Below, piece by piece: positions 35,584 through 39,091 of a stretch of DNA of 39,091 nucleotides. Source of the DNA: Cyclobacteriaceae bacterium (GTDB taxonomy: Bacteria > Bacteroidota > Bacteroidia > Cytophagales > Cyclobacteriaceae); NCBI GenBank assembly GCA_027067135.1, contig JAMOMJ010000236.1:1-39091 (forward strand), written 5' to 3'. Positions within the stretch are counted from its first letter, which is position 1. Every line of letters starts with the position of its first letter. Under the pieces are notes generated by a model, which worked only from the letters and a program-made list of their open reading frames with translations, was not told the DNA's origin and made no database searches. Both the position numbers and the translations under genes were made by a program.

Positions 35584-37278
35584 TTACTGGTTTTTCGTAT
35601 TCTTTTGCTTATTCAAATAAGCTTCTACGGCCTCTTCAACGTCTAAAAAACAATAGCTTTCGCCAACAACTTTGCTAAGTCCTATTTGTTGTAAGAAATC
35701 TCTAGTTGGCCCTTTAATATATGAGAAATAAAATTCAACGCCTCGTTTATTTAGGTGTTCGATTAACTCTTGCAGTGCCTGATAAGCCGTAGAATCAATA
35801 TGTGATATGCTGCCACCGTGCAACACTACCAATTTTAGTTTGCTTCCTTTGGCATCAATTTCTTTAGTGATGGTATCGATAAAATGATTTATATTGGCAA
35901 AATACAAATCAGCGTCATATCTAAACACGAGGATGTCTTCATATACTTTGAGATTATCAAATCGCTTAATATTTCTAAATTCTTTAGAAGAGGGCATTTT
36001 TCCCAGTACAGCAAAATGAGGTTTGGTACTGCGGTAAATCATAGCTAATAATGACATAGCAACGCTTACGCCTATGCCTTCTTTAATGCCCAGCCCAAGG
36101 GTAACTCCAAATGATATGGCCAGCATTAAGAAATCTTCTTTTTTTGTATTCCATAGCAATACCGGAAATTTGGTGTCGATTAACCCGAATACGGCTACCA
36201 TAATAATAGCCGCCAAAATAGAATTGGGCAGGTAATAAAATAATGGAGTTAAAAAAAGTAAGGTTAGTATAACAAGAGAAGCACTAATAATAGCTGCAAG
36301 GTTGGTGCGCCCACCTAATTGTTCGTTTACCGCTGAGCGGCTAAAGCCACCGGTGGTAGGGAACGCACTAAAAAAGGAGCCCACAATATTTCCCATGCCC
36401 AACCCAATTAGCTCCTGATTAGAATCTAATTTGTATTCATCTTTATGATTTACCTGAATGGCCTTGGCTACGGAAATGGCTTCCATAAAGGCAATGAGTG
36501 CCAATGTAAATGCTACGGGAATGAGTTCGTTAAAATGAGGCGTATTAATTATTGGAATAGAAAAAGAGGGAAGTCCTTTGGGTACATCGCCTACAATTTT
36601 TACACCCATTGTATATAATGAGAAGTATTTTACCACTACTACTCCTAACACAACTGCAACCAAAGCACCAGGTATAGCCTTATGAATTTGCTTTATGTTT
36701 TTTAGGATAATGATAGCCCCCAGGCCAATGGCAACGGTAAGCCAATGAATATTTTCGAAGTTTTGAATAGCTTCATATACTATAATGAAGATATTATTAT
36801 TTCGTTCAAGGTCAACACCAATTAAATGTTTTAATTGGTTAAGCCCAATAATTAGGGCAGCGGCTGAAGTAAACCCATTAATAACAGGTTTGGATAAAAA
36901 GTTGACTAAAAAGCCCATTCTAAATACTCCCAGAGCAAGTTGAATAACCCCCATCATAAAGGCGAGGAGTATGGCTAAAGCAATATAATTTTCAGTGCCT
37001 GCTTCTGCAATTACCGAAATGCCGGCAGCTACTAATAAAGAATCCATGGCAACCGGGCCTACCGCTAACTGACGAGAGGTGCCGAATATAGCATACACTA
37101 GCTGAGGGAAAATGGCTGCATATAACCCATAAACAGGAGGGAGGCCTGCAATCATAGCATAGGCCATGCCTTGTGGAATAAGCATTACACCAACCGTTAG
37201 GCCTGCAGAAAGATCGCCACTAAGGTATTCTTTTTTGTAATTGGGTAGCCAATTTAGTATTGGAAGAAACTTTTTCAT
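35584..37278 (-). CDS. SulP-family anion permease with STAS domain
   Basis: 564 residues. About 12 hydrophobic segments fill residues 20-430, with the family motif LLIPQGMAYAMIAGLPPVYGLYA near 35 and GGFSRSAVNEQLGGRTNLA near 325. The C-terminal STAS domain (about 445-555) has VLHGGSISHIDSTAYQAL. SulP proteins move sulfate, bicarbonate or other anions; the neighbouring persulfide dioxygenase and rhodanese genes point to sulfate or sulfite. The gene is divergent from the rhodanese lipoprotein gene, sharing a 200-base control region with a dyad. Confidence 0.92.
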   Translation of the reverse strand: MKKFLPILNWLPNYKKEYLSGDLSAGLTVGVMLIPQGMAYAMIAGLPPVYGLYAAIFPQLVYAIFGTSRQLAVGPVAMDSLLVAAGISVIAEAGTENYIALAILLAFMMGVIQLALGVFRMGFLVNFLSKPVINGFTSAAALIIGLNQLKHLIGVDLERNNNIFIIVYEAIQNFENIHWLTVAIGLGAIIILKNIKQIHKAIPGALVAVVLGVVVVKYFSLYTMGVKIVGDVPKGLPSFSIPIINTPHFNELIPVAFTLALIAFMEAISVAKAIQVNHKDEYKLDSNQELIGLGMGNIVGSFFSAFPTTGGFSRSAVNEQLGGRTNLAAIISASLVILTLLFLTPLFYYLPNSILAAIIMVAVFGLIDTKFPVLLWNTKKEDFLMLAISFGVTLGLGIKEGIGVSVAMSLLAMIYRSTKPHFAVLGKMPSSKEFRNIKRFDNLKVYEDILVFRYDADLYFANINHFIDTITKEIDAKGSKLKLVVLHGGSISHIDSTAYQALQELIEHLNKRGVEFYFSYIKGPTRDFLQQIGLSKVVGESYCFLDVEEAVEAYLNKQKNTKNQ

Positions 37279-37356
37279 ACGGGTGTGTTGTTATTCATAC
37301 TCAGAAGTGCCTAACTTCCCTAGATGATAGAATAAAATTCTGTCGGCAAAATAAAT

Positions 37357-37364
37357 TATATTTG
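37357..37364 (+). promoter_or_regulatory. -7 promoter box TATATTTG for the rhodanese lipoprotein gene
   Basis: Exact TAnnTTTG on the plus strand, 114 bases before the ATG at 37479, so the leader would be about 105 bases and would include the dyad at 37388-37427. Confidence 0.45.
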
Positions 37365-37371
37365 ATGAGCG

Positions 37372-37379
37372 CAAATGTA
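37372..37379 (-). promoter_or_regulatory. -7 promoter box TACATTTG for the SulP gene
   Basis: Exact TAnnTTTG on the minus strand, 93 bases before the SulP ATG. The expected -33 region falls at about 37398-37405, inside the dyad. Confidence 0.45.
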
Positions 37380-37387
37380 GCTTAGGT

Positions 37388-37427
37388 CACATTACATATT
37401 TTCCGGAATAGATTACTTTGTAATGTG
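37388..37427. promoter_or_regulatory. Candidate operator dyad between divergent sulfur genes
   Basis: CACATTACA 37388-37396 and TGTAATGTG 37419-37427 form a 9-bp perfect dyad whose middle contains the palindrome TTCCGGAA (37401-37408). It overlaps the -33 region of the SulP promoter and lies downstream of the plus-strand promoter box, so a bound protein could control both genes. Confidence 0.5.
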
Positions 37428-37478
37428 GAGGAGTGTTAGAAAAAATAGGCGTGCTCTAAAACAATAAAAAAGAATACT

Positions 37479-37910
37479 ATGAAAAGAATGACAAATTTAA
37501 GCTTAGTTCTATTATTGGTAATAGGCTTTGTTTCTTGTGGAAACTCTCAAACACAAGAAAAAGCATCATCTAATAAAACCCAAACGAAGGCGATTGCCAA
37601 AAATATTGGCACCAATGAGTTTGAAGAAATGATGACCTCTAAAAAGGATGTGGTAATATTAGATGTGAGGACATCAGAAGAAGTAGCTGCAGGAGCCATT
37701 GAAGGAAGCACTCATTTAGATATTTATTCGCCCAATTTTAAATCTACGTTAGAGGAAATGGATAAAAGCAAGCCTGTGATGGTGTATTGTGCAGTTGGTG
37801 GCAGAAGCGGGCAAGCTATGCAGATGATGAAAAAAATGGGGTTTAAAGAAGTATATAACCTATCGGGTGGAATAAGAGCCTGGCAAAGCGAAGGAAAGCC
37901 GGTAAAATAA
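37479..37910 (+). CDS. Rhodanese-like lipoprotein
   Basis: 143 residues. Signal peptide with lipobox FVSC, so C20 is lipidated; a Gln/Lys/Ser linker (21-41) leads to one rhodanese domain (about 44-143). The catalytic cysteine is C104 in VYCAVGGRSGQ. It would sit in the periplasm attached to the membrane and carry or transfer sulfane sulfur. It begins divergently from SulP and is followed by a DUF2892 gene, so it belongs with the sulfur genes. Confidence 0.9.
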   Translation: MKRMTNLSLVLLLVIGFVSCGNSQTQEKASSNKTQTKAIAKNIGTNEFEEMMTSKKDVVILDVRTSEEVAAGAIEGSTHLDIYSPNFKSTLEEMDKSKPVMVYCAVGGRSGQAMQMMKKMGFKEVYNLSGGIRAWQSEGKPVK

Positions 37911-37914
37911 TCGA

Positions 37915-37989
37915 AGATATTAGACTATTAGATATTAGACATAAGATTAAGATTTTTCTTGTGTTTCATATCTAATGTCTTTAGTCTAA
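37915..37989. repeat. Short direct and inverted repeats after the rhodanese gene
   Basis: AGATATTAGAC occurs at 37915-37925 and 37930-37940; partly complementary text (ATCTAATGTCT then TAGTCT) follows at about 37970-37987, so an imperfect hairpin can form with a T-rich centre. It may act as a terminator between the rhodanese and DUF2892 genes. Confidence 0.45.
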
Positions 37990-37997
37990 AAATAGCT

Positions 37998-38240
37998 ATG
38001 ATAAATCTTTTAAGAGGCATTGATTTTAGCCTACAGAGTTGGAGCTTTTCGAGGGTGATTCGCTTAGGGTTAGGCTTATTTTTCTTTATACCTGCTATTC
38101 AAGAAGTTGACTATTTTGCTATGATGCTTGGGGGCGTTCTGCTTTACCAAGCCATTGCAAATACAGGGTGTGGTTTTACTAAAAACAATAACAGTTGTGG
38201 GGTTGACCCTCCTAAAACGGATAAAAAAGTTAAGTTTTAA
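37998..38240 (+). CDS. DUF2892 (YgaP-like) small membrane protein
   Basis: 80 residues from ATG 37998; a longer in-frame start at 37959 would run through the repeat region and adds a poor N-terminus. Two hydrophobic helices (about 20-33 and 40-55) with VIRLGLGLFFF, then a short tail with GCGF and NNSCGV, giving two cysteines (C58 and C67). Such domains are fused to rhodanese in YgaP; here the rhodanese is the separate gene just upstream, which supports a shared role in sulfur handling. Confidence 0.8.
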   Translation: MINLLRGIDFSLQSWSFSRVIRLGLGLFFFIPAIQEVDYFAMMLGGVLLYQAIANTGCGFTKNNNSCGVDPPKTDKKVKF

Positions 38241-38285
38241 TCGTAGGGTTAGCCTATTAGGTTTAATCTAAAGTGGTTTAATTCC

Positions 38286-38301
38286 CCGATGCTTGCATCG
38301 G
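38286..38301. repeat. Hairpin CCGATG-CTTG-CATCGG
   Basis: 6-bp perfect stem with a CTTG loop, 45 bases after the DUF2892 gene. Together with the next hairpin it forms a pair of GCTTGC-apex palindromes. Confidence 0.6.
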
Positions 38302-38335
38302 AAGCAACTATGTTTTCGCAGAAAATTCAGCTTGA

Positions 38336-38360
38336 TACCCCGTCAGCTTGCTGCGGGGTA
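38336..38360. repeat. Hairpin TACCCCG...CGGGGTA with GCTTGC apex
   Basis: TACCCCG 38336-38342 pairs with CGGGGTA 38354-38360; inside, CAG/CTG flank a CTTG loop with one bulged T. The GC-rich stem followed by GTTCATTTTT could end transcription of the DUF2892 gene, and the same form looks like a dispersed repeat. Confidence 0.6.
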
Positions 38361-38378
38361 GTTCATTTTTGAGTCGAG

Positions 38379-38768
38379 TCACTTTTTAAGTTTGGATTTG
38401 ATTTCGTTAAATTGTTGTTCTGTCATGTCAGAATTGGGAGAGTTAAATACAAACAGTCCACCTCTATGGATTATCTCAATAAAGGGTGGATACTCTTGAT
38501 ATAAGTACAAGCGAATTTTCCGACTGTCAGGTGTCTCAAAAATTCCTTTCTTGATGTCTCCAGAATCAAACCCATGTACTCTTCTAATAGTTTTAGGATA
38601 CTGGGTAGTTAATCGTACGTCTTCGATAGCATGAAAGAAAATACCAACTTTCAATAATTTTCCAATTTTAATAGAATCGGAAGAAATTTTAACCTTGGAA
38701 GGTATCATAAGAACTAAAATAAAAATAACAATGAAAACGAATGCTAATAATAGAATCAACTGTGTCAT
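38379..38768 (-). CDS. Small membrane protein with bacterial PH-like domain
   Basis: 129 residues. One N-terminal transmembrane helix (5-24, LILLLAFVFIVIFILVLMIP) is followed by a domain of alternating strands (KISSDSIKIGKLL, EDVRLTTQYPKTIRRVHG, SRKIRLYLYQE, FIEIIHRGGLFVFNSP) that resembles the bPH_5 type of bacterial PH domain. Function unknown. It stands alone, oriented against the DUF2892 gene. Confidence 0.65.
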   Translation of the reverse strand: MTQLILLLAFVFIVIFILVLMIPSKVKISSDSIKIGKLLKVGIFFHAIEDVRLTTQYPKTIRRVHGFDSGDIKKGIFETPDSRKIRLYLYQEYPPFIEIIHRGGLFVFNSPNSDMTEQQFNEIKSKLKK

Positions 38769-39091
38769 GATTGATTTTTTAAGTTATGTATCGTATATAT
38801 CAAATTAACAAATCTGGTAATAAGAATGTCACATTGGTGGCACACAACAAATTCCTAAGAGGAATAGAATTTCTTTTATTCACTAATAAAAGTACATAAA
38901 ATTCGTTACTATTCAGCTATCCAAAATACTATTTAAAGGGTTTGGAGCTACATTTTTGGTAATACCTAATATCCGCAAGACCTGACAGGTTTTTGTTGAT
39001 AATCACTAAGTTATAGCCATTTTCGGATCACTTAATTGGGTGAAACCTGTCAGGTCTAATCGGCTACAAATCAGAAGATTACAAATATGGT
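38769..39091. other. 323-base terminal stretch without a gene, with hairpins
   Basis: No credible coding frame. It contains a small hairpin CTTTTATT 38873-38880 / AATAAAAG 38885-38892 and the 15-bp repeat described next. The window ends here. Confidence 0.6.
38978..39057. repeat. 15-bp perfect inverted repeat AGACCTGACAGGTTT
   Basis: Arms at 38978-38992 and 39043-39057 are perfect reverse complements, and each arm is nearly palindromic by itself (ACCTGACAGGT). The 50-base centre has no gene. The form resembles REP-like repeats common in Bacteroidota intergenic DNA. Confidence 0.65.

Noticed and set aside
37959-37997. Earlier ATG for the DUF2892 protein
   Set aside because: The added residues come from a repeat region and do not resemble the family; ATG 37998 gives the usual beginning.

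Overview
The window is AT-rich DNA from a member of the Bacteroidota, probably a Cytophagales-like marine or soil gliding lineage. The evidence is the protein families (DUF5686 outer-membrane protein, Bacteroidota-type ParE/ParC, Hc1 histone-like protein, an alpha-oxoamine synthase of the sphingolipid/sulfonolipid type), promoter boxes fitting the Bacteroidota -7 consensus TAnnTTTG, a near absence of Shine-Dalgarno sequences, and frequent GTG/TTG starts. The genus cannot be fixed from this sequence alone.

Layout. 1-6946 (+): end of parE, then parC, a TrmH-type RNA methyltransferase, a SanA/YdcF-like protein and a DUF5686 outer-membrane protein. 6994-14120 (+): M14 carboxypeptidase, a lipoprotein, thyA, sdaAB (beta subunit alone), and a TolC/HlyD pair with no inner-membrane partner. 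14121-14832 is a 712-base non-coding stretch full of inverted repeats. 14833-21686 is the most unusual gene group: a secreted WD40-caspase protein, an LPP20-like protein, a large LPP20-like/Ig-like periplasmic protein (all +) and a convergent CsgG-family protein (-). 21779-23844 (-): maf and accC, the latter with a 14-bp perfect dyad touching its start codon. 24027-25598 (+): an alpha-oxoamine synthase and a 58-residue Hc1-like protein ending in a strong terminator. 25556-25794 holds a decayed tRNA fragment. 25795-32489 (-): dapA, a DUF6913-like gene, ligA, an M1 peptidase, xseB and xseA. 32559-32812 is a MITE-like element with 16-bp terminal inverted repeats and a target duplication. 32835-33938 (-): an unknown protein and a small membrane protein. 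34061-38240 is a sulfur-handling group: persulfide dioxygenase-rhodanese, SulP permease (both -), then a divergent rhodanese lipoprotein and a DUF2892 membrane protein (+), with a dyad between the two divergent promoters. 38379-38768 (-) is a small PH-domain-like membrane protein; the last 323 bases carry palindromic repeats.

How the genes work together. Most of the window is housekeeping: chromosome decatenation, RNA modification, thymidylate, lysine and fatty-acid precursor synthesis, DNA ligation and repair. Two groups look like units of their own. The first is the sulfur group (uptake by SulP, persulfide oxidation by the MBL-rhodanese, and an envelope rhodanese). The second is the caspase/LPP20/CsgG group, in which every member has a signal peptide; it looks like an envelope-located caspase system whose purpose is unknown to me. 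The intergenic regions carry several kinds of palindromic repeat, which suggests a genome with active or recently active small non-autonomous repeats.
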